64,000 nt of DNA from Mycolicibacterium sp. lyk4-40-TYG-92 (GTDB lineage Bacteria; Actinomycetota; Actinomycetes; Mycobacteriales; Mycobacteriaceae): assembly GCF_030209435.1 (NCBI RefSeq), contig NZ_JARVRX010000007.1, forward strand, positions 1-64,000, given 5' to 3'. The position numbers and the translations under genes are program-made. Shown in pieces: positions 25,956 to 39,629 of this stretch. Each line of letters begins with the position of its first letter. The stretch's first letter is position 1. The notes under the pieces were generated by a model. That model did no database searches. It was not told where the DNA came from and saw only the letters and a program-made list of their open reading frames with translations.

Positions 25956-25976
25956 GACACCGTCTACTGAAATGAC

Positions 25977-26024
25977 GAAAGGCCGGTTGCCGCACGCTGT
26001 TTCGCGTGCCGCAACCGGCCTTTC
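25977..26024. terminator. bidirectional terminator between the hypothetical gene and ilvC
   Basis: A 21-bp stem with one mismatch: GAAAGGCCGGTTGC pairs with GCAACCGGCCTTTC, then CCGCACGC with GCGTGCCG, around loop TGTTTC. The A/T ends of the stem give short T runs on both strands. It serves two convergent genes and should end the ilvBNC transcript. Confidence 0.85.
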
Positions 26025-26033
26025 GGGAACTGA

Positions 26034-29448
<3,415 letters not shown>

Positions 29449-29492
29449 TCTTGTCCTCTTGATCGTGTTCGGTTTGGCGTTCCCGGGCAAAC

Positions 29493-29530
29493 AAAAAACC
29501 CCCGTCAGCGTGGGTGGCTGTACGAGGGTT
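29493..29530 (-). terminator. ilvB attenuator terminator
   Basis: On the minus strand AACCCTCGT-A-CAGC pairs with GCTG-ACGGGGGTT (one bulged A, one G-U pair), loop CACCCAC, followed by TTTTTT. This is a proper intrinsic terminator placed 45 bases before the ilvB start. The competing antiterminator uses 29528-29536, which overlaps its first arm. Confidence 0.85.
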
Positions 29531-29597
29531 GCGCGTCGATGCTTGTAGTCGGCTTACTCAGCCTGGTCACGCACCAACGCGCCCAGTTACTACAAGC
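29528..29597 (-). promoter_or_regulatory. ilvB leader antiterminator and pause arms
   Basis: Two alternative pairings are visible. GCTTGTAGT inside the leader codons (29589-29597) is exactly complementary to ACTACAAGC (29541-29549). GTTGGTGCGT at the end of the leader (29569-29578) pairs with ACGCGCAAC (29528-29536) with one bulge, and that second arm overlaps the terminator's first strand. Ribosome stalling at the Leu-Leu-Val-Val codons would free the second pairing and block termination. Confidence 0.75.
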
Positions 29598-29614
29598 AAT
29601 CCCGAGTTCTGCAT
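29567..29614 (-). CDS. ilvB leader peptide
   Basis: A 15-residue peptide, MQNSGLLVVTGRVGA, with a run of two Leu and two Val codons plus a third Val, as expected for sensing charged tRNA-Leu and tRNA-Val. ATG 29614 lies seven bases after the -10 box TACCGT, so the RNA probably starts at this codon and is leaderless. Its stop lies between the antiterminator arms. The same logic is known for ilvBNC of Corynebacterium; the exact peptide here is read from sequence. Confidence 0.8.
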   Translation of the reverse strand: MQNSGLLVVTGRVGA

Positions 29615-29621
29615 GGCAAGG

Positions 29622-29651
29622 ACGGTAGTCCCCGCGGCGCGCGCAGGTCAA
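29622..29651 (-). promoter_or_regulatory. ilvB promoter (SigA type)
   Basis: TTGACC (29646-29651), 18 bases, then TACCGT (29622-29627) on the minus strand matches the housekeeping consensus well. The predicted start coincides with the ATG of the leader peptide at 29614. Confidence 0.75.
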
Positions 29652-29705
29652 ATCACATCCACGGCCCGGCACACCTGGCAACCCGTGCCCGCGCCGCCTG
29701 GGAGA

Positions 29706-30116
29706 ATGAATGACGTGAGCCGCCGAACCGCTTCGACCGCACCTCAACCCGTCGTGATCAAGATCCCGGGGGTCGCCCACCTGGCGGTGGGGTTCTTCGC
29801 CATCGGCCTACTGGCGCTGGTGTTCGCCGGGCCGGCCTGGTGCGCGGTGCTGCTCGTCATCCCGATTGTGTTGTCGGCGATGGTGATTCGCTACCGCACG
29901 GTGGCCGACAAGAAAGGCGTCACGGCGCGGTCGCTGCTCGGCAGCCGGACGGTGACGTGGCAGGACATCAAGGGGCTGCGGTTCGACCGCTCCAAGTGGG
30001 CCAAGGCCGAATTGACCGACGGCACCGACCTGCGCCTGCCGGGTGTGACGTTCGCGTCACTGCCGGTGCTGACCGCGGCGAGCGGCGGCGTCGTGCCCAA
30101 CCCGTACAACGAGTGA
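29706..30116 (+). CDS. cfp6: Low-molecular-weight protein antigen 6 homologue (PH domain)
   Basis: A 136-aa membrane-associated protein matching M. tuberculosis Cfp6 (Rv3004) in order and sequence. Two membrane segments (HLAVGFFAIGLLALVFAG and WCAVLLVIPIVLSAMVI) are followed by a bacterial PH domain, with GSRTVTWQDIKGLRFDRSKWAKAELTDGT and a conserved LPGVTF...GVVPNPYNE end. ATG 29706 is used; GTG 29715 is a possible shorter start. Function unknown; the domain suggests a scaffold role at the membrane. Confidence 0.88.
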   Translation: MNDVSRRTASTAPQPVVIKIPGVAHLAVGFFAIGLLALVFAGPAWCAVLLVIPIVLSAMVIRYRTVADKKGVTARSLLGSRTVTWQDIKGLRFDRSKWAKAELTDGTDLRLPGVTFASLPVLTAASGGVVPNPYNE

Positions 30117-30139
30117 GCCGGCGCCGCGGACGATCAACC

Positions 30140-31036
30140 TCAGTGCAGCGGGTTTGAGCCGTTCAGCAGCAGCCACACACCGACGCCCGCGCCGATGCCG
30201 ATCAGCAGGCACAGAATCGACCCGATGAACGGGCGGCGCGCCCAACCGCGTCCGGCGTCGAAGCCGTAGAGACCCGGTCCGGTCAGGGTCAAGCCCGCGG
30301 CCAGCACGATCATGGTCACCAGGTACTCGTGGCCTTCGGGCAGGAAGTACGGGAAGTAGCCGTGCACGGGTTGTGCGGCCACCTCCACGGCGAGCGCGTT
30401 GACCAGATAGCCCAGCGCGACGGCGGCGGCCACCGGCGTGAACAGCCCCAGCACGAGCAGGACACCGGCGCCTATCTGCGCCCCGGTGGCGAGGTAGGTC
30501 AGGATCCCGGCGTGCTGGAACCCGGCGGCGGCGAGCGCGTGCTCGTACCCGTTCAGACCCTGGCCGCCCCACCAGCCGAACGCCTTCTGCAGGCCGTGGA
30601 CCACCAGCCATGCGCCGAGGCCGACACGCAGCACCAGGAGTCCCAGGTCCTGGGTGCCGCGGCGCTTGGCGACGCGTACCCGGGCATCGGTCTCGGGGTC
30701 GGGCTCGATCTCGGCGGGCTCGACGCCCTGCTGCGAGTTGCGCTCCCGGGGCTGCACGTACGGCAGCGGCTCGGGTTCGTGCATGAGATCGAATGCCATC
30801 GAGGACGGCGACGAGGACGACGCGGGCGTCACCTCGGTCGCCTCGTCGGACGACGCGTTGTCGAACCGCGGGATGGCCGTGGTCGCGGCGGTCTCACCGC
30901 CGTCTGCGCCGCCACTGCCGCGATAGGTCGTGATGGGCAGGTCGTCTTCTGGATCGACCAGGCGTGCCGACGCGGGCCTGGCGGCCGGCTCGTCGGGCCG
31001 TTGCCATGCACGCGAGTCATGGGAAGTACTGGCCAT
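30140..31036 (-). CDS. DoxX family membrane protein (Rv3005c-like)
   Basis: A 298-aa protein with a long polar N-terminal region (about residues 1-140, rich in Pro, Ser, Glu) and a DoxX domain of four membrane segments (LVLRVGLGAWLVVHGLQKAFGWWGG is the first). Orthologous by position to Rv3005c, between cfp6 and lppZ. In M. tuberculosis a DoxX protein joins SodA and SseA in a membrane oxidoreductase complex that protects against thiol and oxidative stress; whether this copy does so is inference. Start ATG 31036 chosen by family length. Confidence 0.88.
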   Translation of the reverse strand: MASTSHDSRAWQRPDEPAARPASARLVDPEDDLPITTYRGSGGADGGETAATTAIPRFDNASSDEATEVTPASSSSPSSMAFDLMHEPEPLPYVQPRERNSQQGVEPAEIEPDPETDARVRVAKRRGTQDLGLLVLRVGLGAWLVVHGLQKAFGWWGGQGLNGYEHALAAAGFQHAGILTYLATGAQIGAGVLLVLGLFTPVAAAVALGYLVNALAVEVAAQPVHGYFPYFLPEGHEYLVTMIVLAAGLTLTGPGLYGFDAGRGWARRPFIGSILCLLIGIGAGVGVWLLLNGSNPLH

Positions 31037-31175
31037 GGTTGCCAGGGTAAGTGCAACTGCACTGCTGACCGTGGATTTAGGCGGTGGTTTGACCGGCTTG
31101 TTTACGGGATTTGCCCAGCCCGACGCGTGGCCCCGGCGTGGCGAGCATCCGCGAACAGTCCGTAACCTGGCGGGC

Positions 31176-32351
31176 ATGACATTGCGGCGGTCGACGCGGG
31201 CTGCGCTGACGAGGCCCCAACACCGGCCTGAGCGTTCCAGCTCTGCACCCGCTCGACGGGTCCTGGCGTTGTGTGCCATCGCTTTGCTGGCGCTGCCCAG
31301 TTGTGCCCGTTTCGATTCGGCGGCATCCGAGCCGTTCACCATCGAGCCGGATCTCGGCGGGGCGCCCAGCTCGCCACCGCCGCCCCCGCCACCGCTGCCG
31401 CCGAACCCGTTCCCGAAGGCCTGCCCGGCGCCGGCGGTGCTGCAGGGCTGCCTGGAGAGCACCAGCGGCCTGATCATGGGCGGCGACAGCAAGTCGGCGA
31501 TCGTCGCCGAACGCGTCACCGGCGCCGTCAAGAACATCGCCACGACCGCGGAACCCAAGGTCAAGACCGTGATTCCGGTCGACGCGTCCGGCGACGGCGG
31601 GCTCATGGACATCGTCCTGTCGCCGAGCTACCAGCAGGACCGGCTGATGTACGCCTACATCACCACGCCCACCGACAACCGGGTGGTCCGCATCGCCGAC
31701 GGCGACGTCCCCAAGCCCATCCTCACCGGCATTCCCAAGGGCCCCACAGGCAACATGGGAGCGCTGATCTTCAGCAGCCCGACGACCCTCGTGGTGCTCA
31801 CCGGGGACGCCGGAAACCCCGCGGCCGCAGCTGATCCGGCTTCGCTGGCGGGCAAGCTGCTGCGCATCGAGCAGCCGACGACGGTGGGCCAGGCGCCCCC
31901 GACCACCGCACTGTCGGGCATGGGCTCCGGCGGCGGGCTGTGCATCGACGGTGCCAGCGGCTCGCTGTATGTGACCGACCGCACCCCGACCGGCGACCGG
32001 CTGCAGCGCATCACCAAGGACTCCAAGGTGTCGACGGTGTGGAGCTGGCCCGACCGGCCCGGCGTCGCGGGGTGTGTGGCGACCGACGACACCGTCATGG
32101 TCAACCTCGTCAACACCAAGAAGACGGTGGCCGTTCGGCTGTCGAAGGAGACCGGCGCGGTCACGGGCGACCCCGAGGCGCTCCGCACCGACACCCATGG
32201 CCACGTCTTCGCGCTGAAGCTCTCCCCTGACGGCAATGTCTGGGGCGCCACGGTGAACAAGACGGCCGGCGACGTGGAGAAGTTCGACGACGTCGTGTTC
32301 CCGCTGTTCCCGCAGGGCGGATTCCCGCGTAGCACCGACGACAAGACGTAA
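31176..32351 (+). CDS. lppZ: Lipoprotein LppZ (sorbosone dehydrogenase-like beta-propeller)
   Basis: A 391-aa lipoprotein with signal ending at LLALPSC (Cys43), then a Pro-rich linker and a beta-propeller related to soluble glucose/sorbosone dehydrogenases. Family features are GGLMDIVLSPSYQQDRLMYAYI, GNMGALIF, SLAGKLLRIEQPT and DGNVWGATVNKTAGD. It closely matches LppZ of M. tuberculosis, whose substrate is unknown. It is divergent from the DoxX gene. The N-terminus is longer than in the tuberculosis protein, so a later start is possible. Confidence 0.9.
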   Translation: MTLRRSTRAALTRPQHRPERSSSAPARRVLALCAIALLALPSCARFDSAASEPFTIEPDLGGAPSSPPPPPPPLPPNPFPKACPAPAVLQGCLESTSGLIMGGDSKSAIVAERVTGAVKNIATTAEPKVKTVIPVDASGDGGLMDIVLSPSYQQDRLMYAYITTPTDNRVVRIADGDVPKPILTGIPKGPTGNMGALIFSSPTTLVVLTGDAGNPAAAADPASLAGKLLRIEQPTTVGQAPPTTALSGMGSGGGLCIDGASGSLYVTDRTPTGDRLQRITKDSKVSTVWSWPDRPGVAGCVATDDTVMVNLVNTKKTVAVRLSKETGAVTGDPEALRTDTHGHVFALKLSPDGNVWGATVNKTAGDVEKFDDVVFPLFPQGGFPRSTDDKT

Positions 32352-32380
32352 TTGGCGACCGACGTGCGAGGGGCCGCCCG

Positions 32381-33490
32381 ATGATGCGCGCCTGCCCGGC
32401 CGATTTCGCTCGGCTGGCCGGCTACCTGGGCTTCTCCTGCGATGACGATTCCTGGGTCAAGCTGCGGAACCCGTTGACCCTGGCCCACTGGACCATGCCC
32501 GTGGTCGAGCTGCTGATGCTGGTCGGCGCGGCACTGGCCCTGGCCTACGCGCTGCGGCGGGTCCGGCGGGACCCGACCGGGATCGCCATCTGGCTGGCGT
32601 CGGTGGTCTACGCGCTGGTGACCGAACTCCCCCGGCATCCACCGGACATCTTCGCCGGCTCCCGGCTCGGGGTCATGCTGGTGCACAACGTGTTCAGCGT
32701 CGATTTCGTCGACGGCCGGCTACCGCTGTACATCGTGGCGTTGTACCCGGCGACCATCACCCTCGCCTACGACATCGTCCGCGCCACCGGGGTCTTCGAA
32801 CGGCGCGGCGCGGCCGTCGGCGCCATCTGCGTCGGGTTCGTTCACGGCTGCGTCTACGGCGTGTTCGACCATCTCGGCCCGCAGCTGCGCTGGTGGGTCT
32901 GGAACACCGCGAACCCCCTGAACCACCCGACGCTGGGTTGCGTGCCGGTGAGCAGCTGGGTCAGCCTGGCGGTCGTCGGGCCCGCGGCGGTCGCCTTCCT
33001 GGTACATGTGCTGATGGGGCGCAGGGTGGCAGCGGGCACACCACCGGGCGCGCTGTCGCTGGCCTGGCGCATCCCGGTCATCAGCGTCCTGGCGCCGGTC
33101 ATCATGGGGCTGCTCAGCCTGCCGACGTTGCTCTCCGCCCGCCACACCGCGACGCAGTACGCGGTCCTCGGTGTGGAGGTGGCGGTGTTCACCTTCGTGA
33201 CGGTGCCGGTCCTGATCCAGGATTGGCGGATCACACGCCGGGTCGGCACGCAGCACCCGAGTCCGTACGTGCGGGTGTTCGGAGTGCTGTACCTGCTCAC
33301 CTTCACGGTGCTCTGGCTGGCCGCGCTGCCCGACTTCGCCGGCGCCATCGACGGCGTCACCGGCGCGGGCACGCCGACCGGCAATCTGCCGTGTGCCGCG
33401 GTGTGTTTCGTGATCGCGGGCTACTGCGTCGCGGGGGTGTCGTCACTGCGTCCGAAGACCGCACCCGCGCCACAGGAGGCGCTGCGCTAG
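32381..33490 (+). CDS. Multi-pass membrane protein, unknown function
   Basis: A 369-aa integral membrane protein with roughly eight predicted segments and short loops. Distinct stretches are [33 protein letters not shown] and [13 protein letters not shown], which could form a conserved polar face, but I cannot name the family with certainty. It follows lppZ by 29 bases and is likely co-transcribed. Its TAG stop is shared, as CTAG, with the stop of the convergent gatB. Codons 32381 and 32384 are both ATG. Confidence 0.7.
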   Translation: MMRACPADFARLAGYLGFSCDDDSWVKLRNPLTLAHWTMPVVELLMLVGAALALAYALRRVRRDPTGIAIWLASVVYALVTELPRHPPDIFAGSRLGVMLVHNVFSVDFVDGRLPLYIVALYPATITLAYDIVRATGVFERRGAAVGAICVGFVHGCVYGVFDHLGPQLRWWVWNTANPLNHPTLGCVPVSSWVSLAVVGPAAVAFLVHVLMGRRVAAGTPPGALSLAWRIPVISVLAPVIMGLLSLPTLLSARHTATQYAVLGVEVAVFTFVTVPVLIQDWRITRRVGTQHPSPYVRVFGVLYLLTFTVLWLAALPDFAGAIDGVTGAGTPTGNLPCAAVCFVIAGYCVAGVSSLRPKTAPAPQEALR

Positions 33491-34983
33491 CTGCAGGCCG
33501 CAATCACCAGTTCGCGCACGCGCGCTGCGTCGGCCTGACCCTTGGTCGCCTTCATCACCGCGCCGACGATCGCGCCGGCAGCCTGAACCTTGCCCCCGCG
33601 GATCTTGTCGGCGATGTCCGGCTGGGCCGCCAGCGCCTCGTCGATCGCGGCCTGGATGAGCGAATCATCGCGCACCACAACGAGTCCGCGGTCGTTCATG
33701 ACCTGCTCGGGCTCACCCTCACCGGCCAGCACGCCCTCGACGACCTGGCGGGCGAGCTTGTTGGACAGCTTGCCGTCGTCGACCAGCTTGACCACGGCGG
33801 CGACCTGGGCCGGGGTGATGGCCAGCTCGTCGAGCGTCACTTCACTCTCGTTGGCCTTCTGCGTGAGGAAGTTGCCCCACCACGCGCGAGCCGCCTCACT
33901 GGATGCACCGTGCTCGACGGTCGCGGCCACCAGCTCCACGGCACCGGCGTTGACGAGGTCACGCATGACCTCGTCCGAGATGCCCCAGTCGTCCTGAATC
34001 CGCTTGCGCACCAACCACGGAAGCTCGGGGATGGTGCCGCGCAGCCGCTCCACCAACTCGTCCGACGGGGCGATGGGCTCCAGGTCCGGCTCCGGGAAGT
34101 AGCGGTAATCCTCGGCGGTTTCCTTGCTGCGGCCGGGCGTGGTGTGCCCGTCCTCGTGGAAGTGCCGGGTCTCCTGGGTGATGGTGCCGCCGGACTGCAG
34201 CACCGCGGCCTGCCGGCGCATCTCGTAGCGGACCGCCACCTCGACGCTCTTGAGCGAGTTGACGTTCTTGGTCTCGGTGCGGGTACCGAACTCCGCGGCG
34301 CCCTTGAGCTTGAGCGAGACGTTGGAGTCGCAACGCATCGAGCCCTGGTCCATGCGGACGTCGGAAACGTCCAAGCCGCGCAACAGGTCCCGCAGCGCGG
34401 TCACGTAGGCGCGGGCGATCTCCGGGGCGCGTTCACCGGCGCCCTCGATGGGCTTGGTGACGATCTCGACCAGCGGCACCCCGGCCCGGTTGAAGTCGGC
34501 CAGCGAGGTGGTGGCGCCGGAGATGCGGCCGGTGTCGCTGCCCAGGTGGGTCAGCTTGCCGGTGTCCTCCTCCATGTGGGCGCGCTCGATCTCGACGCGC
34601 CAGGTGCTGCCGTCCTCCAGCGGAACGTCGAGGTAGCCGTTCACGGCGATGGGCTCGTCGTACTGGCTGATCTGGTAGTTCTTCGGCTGATCCGGGTAGA
34701 AGTAGTTCTTCCGGGCGAACCGGCCCCACGGCGCGATGTCGCAGTTCAGCGCCAGCCCGATCCGGATCGCGGACTCCACGGCCGCTCCGTTGACCACCGG
34801 CAGCGCGCCGGGCAGGCCGAGGCACACCGGGCACACCAGCGTGTTCGGCTCGGCACCGAAGCGGTTCGCACAACCACAGAACATCTTGGTCTCGGTGGAC
34901 AGCTCGACATGGACTTCCATGCCCATGACGGGCTCGTACGTCGCGAGGACGTCGTCGTAGTCGAGAAGGTCTGCGTCAGCCAT
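33487..34983 (-). CDS. gatB: Glutamyl-tRNA(Gln) amidotransferase subunit B GatB
   Basis: tRNA-binding and kinase subunit (498 aa) of GatCAB, which converts Glu-tRNA(Gln) (and Asp-tRNA(Asn) where needed) to the correct amide. The cradle domain begins [23 protein letters not shown] and continues with [24 protein letters not shown] and [20 protein letters not shown]; the YqeY-like tRNA-binding tail ends near [25 protein letters not shown] 34983 is chosen by family length. It lies 1.7 kb from pfkA and 2.8 kb from gatA, rather than adjacent. Confidence 0.97.
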   Translation of the reverse strand: MADADLLDYDDVLATYEPVMGMEVHVELSTETKMFCGCANRFGAEPNTLVCPVCLGLPGALPVVNGAAVESAIRIGLALNCDIAPWGRFARKNYFYPDQPKNYQISQYDEPIAVNGYLDVPLEDGSTWRVEIERAHMEEDTGKLTHLGSDTGRISGATTSLADFNRAGVPLVEIVTKPIEGAGERAPEIARAYVTALRDLLRGLDVSDVRMDQGSMRCDSNVSLKLKGAAEFGTRTETKNVNSLKSVEVAVRYEMRRQAAVLQSGGTITQETRHFHEDGHTTPGRSKETAEDYRYFPEPDLEPIAPSDELVERLRGTIPELPWLVRKRIQDDWGISDEVMRDLVNAGAVELVAATVEHGASSEAARAWWGNFLTQKANESEVTLDELAITPAQVAAVVKLVDDGKLSNKLARQVVEGVLAGEGEPEQVMNDRGLVVVRDDSLIQAAIDEALAAQPDIADKIRGGKVQAAGAIVGAVMKATKGQADAARVRELVIAACS

Positions 34984-35006
34984 GCGTTGATCGTAGTGTC
35001 GGCCCC

Positions 35007-35678
35007 ATGAGCGCCGGTCAACCGCTGCCCCCACCACACGCGAACGGGAAGTTCGCAGCGCTGGTGGTCGGGGCGATCGTGGCAGTGGCCATGGTGATCA
35101 CCGGTGGTGTCATGGCTGTTCGCGGTGTCCTGGATCCGGGCATCACCGATCTCGAGACGTCGATGGCGGTGGGACGGCAGGACTTCCCCGACTGGCCGAC
35201 AGCGACATTCGACGGCCCCAACCAGAACCCGGCCACGCGCATGACGACCGACGAGGTGTCACCGCAACCGTGTGCGCCCCTGGCCGGGGCACCGAGCAGA
35301 CAGTCGGTCCAGGTACAGCTGAAGAAGGACGCGCACCATGCCCTCGCGGTCTGGCTGAGGCTGCCGTACACATGGCCGAACTACGTCGAGGCCGCTCGCG
35401 TCTGCACCCGCTACACCATCAACGACCTGCTCGTGATCGACGTCGAGCGCCGGCCGCATCCCGATGCCCTGCCCGCCTGGGCAGTGTCCGTCCGCGAGAC
35501 CGTTTCCGCCCGCGGCGGCCTGGTGACACCGTTCATCAGCATCAAGGCGCTCGGGCAGTATCGCGGTGTGTCGGTCACCGTCATCTGCCTCATGACGACC
35601 GGCGACCCGCCGCAGACCTGCGACAAGCCCGTGGCGTCGTTGTTCACCGCACAGGTGAACAAGCTCGCCGCGGTCTGA
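35007..35678 (+). CDS. Membrane-anchored secreted-domain protein, unknown function
   Basis: A 223-aa protein with a short polar head, one membrane segment (about residues 15-38: [19 protein letters not shown]) and an external domain with four Cys that could form disulfides (QPCAPL, ARVCTR, TVICLM, PQTCDK). The composition suggests an extracytoplasmic sensor or carrier, but no family is recognised. It is divergent from gatB. Confidence 0.7.
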   Translation: MSAGQPLPPPHANGKFAALVVGAIVAVAMVITGGVMAVRGVLDPGITDLETSMAVGRQDFPDWPTATFDGPNQNPATRMTTDEVSPQPCAPLAGAPSRQSVQVQLKKDAHHALAVWLRLPYTWPNYVEAARVCTRYTINDLLVIDVERRPHPDALPAWAVSVRETVSARGGLVTPFISIKALGQYRGVSVTVICLMTTGDPPQTCDKPVASLFTAQVNKLAAV

Positions 35679-35723
35679 CCCGTCGTTCACCGGCCATTTC
35701 CCGGGGCCGGTTAATCTCCCCGG

Positions 35724-36725
35724 ATGCTCGCACGCATCGGCGCCCTGCTGACCACCTTCGCGCTGACGGCCCTGCCCGTCGCATCGGCCGACTCCGACGC
35801 CTTCGACCTGCAAGCGCACCGCGGCGGACGGGGCGAGACCACCGAGGAATCGCTGCGTGCGTTCACCAAGGCCATCGAACTCGGTGTCACCACACTGGAA
35901 CTCGACATCGTCCTCGCCAAGGACGGCGCGCCCATGGTGTGGCACGACCCGGCCATCCAAGCCGACAAGTGCTCCGACACCGGCCCGGCCTTCCCCGGCG
36001 ACCCGCAGTATCCCTACGTCGGCAAACTCGTGCACGACCTCACCCGAACCCAGCTGCACACGCTGGACTGCGGCAAGCAGCTCAGCGGATTCCCGACCGC
36101 TGAAGTGGTGACCGGCAACAAGATCGCCACGCTGGATCAGGTCTTCGCGCTGGCCGATTCGCACCACGCCGGCGTCCGGTACAACGTCGAGACCAAGATC
36201 GAAGCCGACAAGCCCGAAACATCGGCCACCCCACAGCAATTCGTCGACGTCATCCTCGGTGCCGTGCGGGCGGCCGGCAAGGTCGACAAGGTCGAAATCC
36301 AGAGCTTCGACTGGCGCAGCCTGCCACTGGTCCGTCAGCAGGAGCCCGGCATCCCGTTGGTGGCGCTGTGGGACGAGACCACCTGGGTACCGAACTCGGC
36401 GTGGACGGCGGACGTGAATCCGGCGGTGGCCGGCGACCCGATCGCCGGAGCGGCGTCGGTCGGCGCGAACATCCTGTCCCCCGGCTACTCGGTGCCGTAC
36501 GGACTGACCCCGAAAGATCCGGGGTTCGCACTGGTCGCCGACCGGGCCTTCATCGACCGCGCGCATGCCCGCGGACTCAAGGTGATTCCGTGGACGATCA
36601 ACGACCCCGACACCATGCGGGCGCAGATCGCGGCCGGCGCCGACGGCATCATCACCGACTACCCGAGCCGGCTGCGCGCGGTGGAGTCCGAACTGGGCAT
36701 GCCGCTGCCGCGGGCCTACCGCTAG
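35724..36725 (+). CDS. Secreted glycerophosphodiester phosphodiesterase
   Basis: Exported GDPD enzyme (333 aa) that hydrolyses glycerophosphodiesters to glycerol-3-phosphate and an alcohol, for phosphate or membrane lipid turnover. A signal peptide ends near PVASADS. The catalytic His and metal ligands are seen in [38 protein letters not shown] and [11 protein letters not shown], with the distal [12 protein letters not shown]...[10 protein letters not shown] typical of the family. TAATCT six bases before the ATG suggests a leaderless mRNA. Its stop overlaps the convergent pfkA stop as CTAG. Confidence 0.93.
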   Translation: MLARIGALLTTFALTALPVASADSDAFDLQAHRGGRGETTEESLRAFTKAIELGVTTLELDIVLAKDGAPMVWHDPAIQADKCSDTGPAFPGDPQYPYVGKLVHDLTRTQLHTLDCGKQLSGFPTAEVVTGNKIATLDQVFALADSHHAGVRYNVETKIEADKPETSATPQQFVDVILGAVRAAGKVDKVEIQSFDWRSLPLVRQQEPGIPLVALWDETTWVPNSAWTADVNPAVAGDPIAGAASVGANILSPGYSVPYGLTPKDPGFALVADRAFIDRAHARGLKVIPWTINDPDTMRAQIAAGADGIITDYPSRLRAVESELGMPLPRAYR

Positions 36726-37753
36726 CCGAAGAACTCGGCGGCGTCGTCGTAACGGCTCTGCGGCACGAGCTTCAATTGCCGCACCGCGTCGGCCAGCGGC
36801 ACCCGGCCGATCTCCTGCCCCTGCAACGACACCATCATCCCGTACTCCCCCGCGTGTGCGGCGTCAGCGGCATTGATGCCGAACCGGGTGGCCAGCACGC
36901 GGTCGTGCGGCGTCGGCGTGCCGCCGCGCTGCACGTGGCCGAGCACGGTCGTGCGGACTTCCTTCCGGATCCGCTTCTCGATCTCGATGGCCAGCTGCTG
37001 GGCGACCCCGGTGAACTTCACATGCCCGAATTCGTCAATCCCGCCGTCGCGCAACTGCATTGAGCCCTCGGCCGGCCGCGCACCTTCGGCGACGACGCAG
37101 ATGAAGTGCGAATCACCGCGCACGAAGCGCTGTTTCACCAGCCGGCACACCTCTTCGACGTCGAACGGTTGTTCCGGGATCAGCGTCATGTGGGCACCGG
37201 CGGCCATACCGGCACCGAGGGCGATCCAGCCCGCATGGCGGCCCATCACCTCGACGAGCATCACCCGCTGATGCGATTCGGCGGTGCTGTGCAGCCGGTC
37301 GATGGCCTCGGTGGCGATCATCAGCGCGGTGTCGTGGCCGAAAGTCACGTCGGTGCAGTCGATGTCGTTGTCGATGGTCTTGGGCACACCGATGACGGGG
37401 ACGTTCTCCTCGGCCAGCCAGTGCGCTGCCGTCAGCGTGCCCTCGCCGCCGATCGGGATCAGCACGTCGATGCCGTTGTCCTCGAGGGTCTGCTTGATCT
37501 GGTCCAGCCCGGCCCGCAGCTTGTCGGGGTTGACGCGCGCCGTGCCCAGCATCGTGCCGCCCTTGGCCAGCAGCCGGTCGTTGCGGTCGTCGTTCTTGAG
37601 CTGTTCCCGACGGTTCTCGAGCAGGCCACGCCAGCCGTCCCGGAACCCGACCACCGTCGAGCCGTACCGGACATCGCAGGTGCGAACCACCGCCCGGATC
37701 ACCGCATTCAGGCCAGGACAGTCACCACCACCGGTCAGCACGCCTATCCGCAT
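36722..37753 (-). CDS. pfkA: 6-phosphofructokinase PfkA
   Basis: Phosphorylates fructose-6-phosphate in glycolysis (343 aa). The N-terminal site is [15 protein letters not shown] and the substrate site includes PKTIDNDID and [10 protein letters not shown]. The phosphoryl-donor signature is mixed: the position that separates ATP from PPi enzymes reads IGGEGTL (Gly, ATP-type), while the following PKTIDND has Lys, common in PPi-type enzymes and in the actinobacterial mixed-substrate group III. By family it should use ATP. Position before gatA matches M. tuberculosis. Confidence 0.95.
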   Translation of the reverse strand: MRIGVLTGGGDCPGLNAVIRAVVRTCDVRYGSTVVGFRDGWRGLLENRREQLKNDDRNDRLLAKGGTMLGTARVNPDKLRAGLDQIKQTLEDNGIDVLIPIGGEGTLTAAHWLAEENVPVIGVPKTIDNDIDCTDVTFGHDTALMIATEAIDRLHSTAESHQRVMLVEVMGRHAGWIALGAGMAAGAHMTLIPEQPFDVEEVCRLVKQRFVRGDSHFICVVAEGARPAEGSMQLRDGGIDEFGHVKFTGVAQQLAIEIEKRIRKEVRTTVLGHVQRGGTPTPHDRVLATRFGINAADAAHAGEYGMMVSLQGQEIGRVPLADAVRQLKLVPQSRYDDAAEFFG

Positions 37754-37813
37754 GCCCCCATACTGCCCGCTCGCGGGTTCTCGTTCTCGTTGAACGAGCC
37801 GGCCGGCTCGCCG

Positions 37814-39298
37814 CTAGACGGCCGTGGGCAGTGCGCCGCGCGCGGCTTCGTAGGCCGCGCCGACGCGGTACAGCCGGTCGTCGGCCAGGGCCGGCGCCAT
37901 GATCTGCAGTCCGACCGGCAGGTTGTCGTCCGGCGACAGGCCCGACGGCACCGACATGCCGCAGTGGCCGGCCAGGTTCAGCGGCAGCGTGCACAGGTCG
38001 AACAGGTACATCGCCAGCGGATCGTCGACCTTCTCACCCAGGCCGAACGCGGTGGTCGGGGTGGTCGGGGTGACCAGCACGTCGACCTTCTCGTACGCCT
38101 GATCCAGGTCGCGGGCGATCAGGGTGCGGACCCGCTGAGCCTGGTTGTAGTAGGCGTCGTAGTAGCCCGACGACAGGGCGTAGGTGCCGATCATGATGCG
38201 GCGCTTGACTTCCGGGCCGAAGCCGGCGGCGCGGGTCAGCGCCATGACCTCTTCGGCGCTGTGGGTGCCGTCGTCGCCGACCCGCAGGCCGTAGCGCATC
38301 GCGTCGAAGCGCGCGAGGTTCGAGGAGACCTCGGACGGCAGGATCAGGTAGTAGGCCGCCAGCGAGTAGTCGAAGTGCGGGCAGTCGACCTCGGTGATCT
38401 CGGCCCCGAGCTCGGTCAGCTGGTCCACCGCGGTGTTGAACGACGACAGCACGCCGGGCTGGTAGCCCTCGCCGGTGTGCAACTGCTTCACCACACCGAT
38501 CCGTACGCCCTTCAGGTCACCGGCGGCGCCGGCCCGGGCCGCACCCACCACGTCGGGCACGGGCGCGTCGACCGAGGTCGAATCGCGCGGGTCGTGGCCG
38601 GCGATCACCTGGTGCAGCAGCGCGGTGTCGAGCACGGTGCGGGCGCACGGCCCACCCTGGTCCAGCGACGACGCACAGGCGATCAAGCCGTACCGAGAGA
38701 CGGTGCCGTAGGTGGGCTTGACGCCGACCGTCGCGGTCAGCGCGGCGGGCTGACGGATCGAGCCACCGGTGTCGGTGCCGATCGCCAGCGGGGCCTGGAA
38801 TGCCGCGAGCGCCGCGGCACTACCGCCACCGGAACCACCCGGAACCCGGTTGACGTCCCAGGGGTTGCGGGTCGGGCCGTAGGCCGAGTTCTCGGTGGAC
38901 GACCCCATGGCGAACTCGTCCATGTTGGTCTTGCCGAGGATCGGGATTCCGGCCGCGCGCAGCCGTGCGGTGACGGTGGCGTCGTACGGCGACCGCCAGC
39001 CCTCCAGAATCTTCGAGCCGGCCGTGGTCGGCGCGTCGGTAGTGGTGAAAACGTCCTTGAGCGCCAAGGGAACTCCGGCGAGCGGCGAGGCCAGCGGTTC
39101 GCCGGCTGCCACCTGCTTGTCGACGGCGGCGGCAGCGGCCAGCGCCTCCTGGGCACCCACGTGCAGGAAGGCGTGGTAGGTCTCGTCGGTGGCGGCGATC
39201 TGGTCCAGGTGAGCCTGGGTGACCTCGGTGGCCGACACCTCGCCGGCGGCGATCTTCTCGCCGAGCGTGGCGGCGTCGAAACGGATCAGGTCGGTCAC
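37814..39298 (-). CDS. gatA: Glutamyl-tRNA(Gln) amidotransferase subunit A GatA
   Basis: Glutaminase subunit (494 aa) of GatCAB. The amidase-signature triad is in place: Lys81 (LALKDVF), Ser156 in the GGSGGGS stretch, and the nucleophile Ser180 in [13 protein letters not shown]. The order and length match the family. Its start overlaps the gatC stop by four bases, so the two are translated together, and it ends 61 bases before pfkA. Confidence 0.97.
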   Translation of the reverse strand: MTDLIRFDAATLGEKIAAGEVSATEVTQAHLDQIAATDETYHAFLHVGAQEALAAAAAVDKQVAAGEPLASPLAGVPLALKDVFTTTDAPTTAGSKILEGWRSPYDATVTARLRAAGIPILGKTNMDEFAMGSSTENSAYGPTRNPWDVNRVPGGSGGGSAAALAAFQAPLAIGTDTGGSIRQPAALTATVGVKPTYGTVSRYGLIACASSLDQGGPCARTVLDTALLHQVIAGHDPRDSTSVDAPVPDVVGAARAGAAGDLKGVRIGVVKQLHTGEGYQPGVLSSFNTAVDQLTELGAEITEVDCPHFDYSLAAYYLILPSEVSSNLARFDAMRYGLRVGDDGTHSAEEVMALTRAAGFGPEVKRRIMIGTYALSSGYYDAYYNQAQRVRTLIARDLDQAYEKVDVLVTPTTPTTAFGLGEKVDDPLAMYLFDLCTLPLNLAGHCGMSVPSGLSPDDNLPVGLQIMAPALADDRLYRVGAAYEAARGALPTAV

Positions 39299-39594
39299 TG
39301 CGCTTCTCCCAAGATGCGGGGCACGGCGAACCGGCCGTCCTCGGCCCGCGGGGCCTCCGCCAGCGCCTGCTCCTGCGCCAGGCTGGCCACCTCGACGTCG
39401 GGCCGGGTGATGTTCACCTCTTTGAGCGGATTGCCGGTCGCCTCGATACCGGTGACGTCGACGGCCTGAATCTTGCCGACGTGCGCCAGGATGGCATCGA
39501 GCTGGCCTGCGAAACTGTCCAGCTCACCATCGGTCAGGGCGAGCCGGGCCAGATTCGCCAGATGGGCGACATCGTCCCGGGAAATCTTCGACAC
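39295..39594 (-). CDS. gatC: Glutamyl-tRNA(Gln) amidotransferase subunit C GatC
   Basis: Small subunit (99 aa) that wraps around GatA and holds the GatCAB complex together. The family pattern is clear: [23 protein letters not shown] at the N-terminus, [23 protein letters not shown] and the C-terminal [15 protein letters not shown]. It overlaps gatA by four bases, the usual gatCA order. Confidence 0.96.
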   Translation of the reverse strand: MSKISRDDVAHLANLARLALTDGELDSFAGQLDAILAHVGKIQAVDVTGIEATGNPLKEVNITRPDVEVASLAQEQALAEAPRAEDGRFAVPRILGEAQ

Positions 39595-39629
39595 GTCTAA
39601 ACACCCTAGTGGGAGGCGGGACGGGCGCA

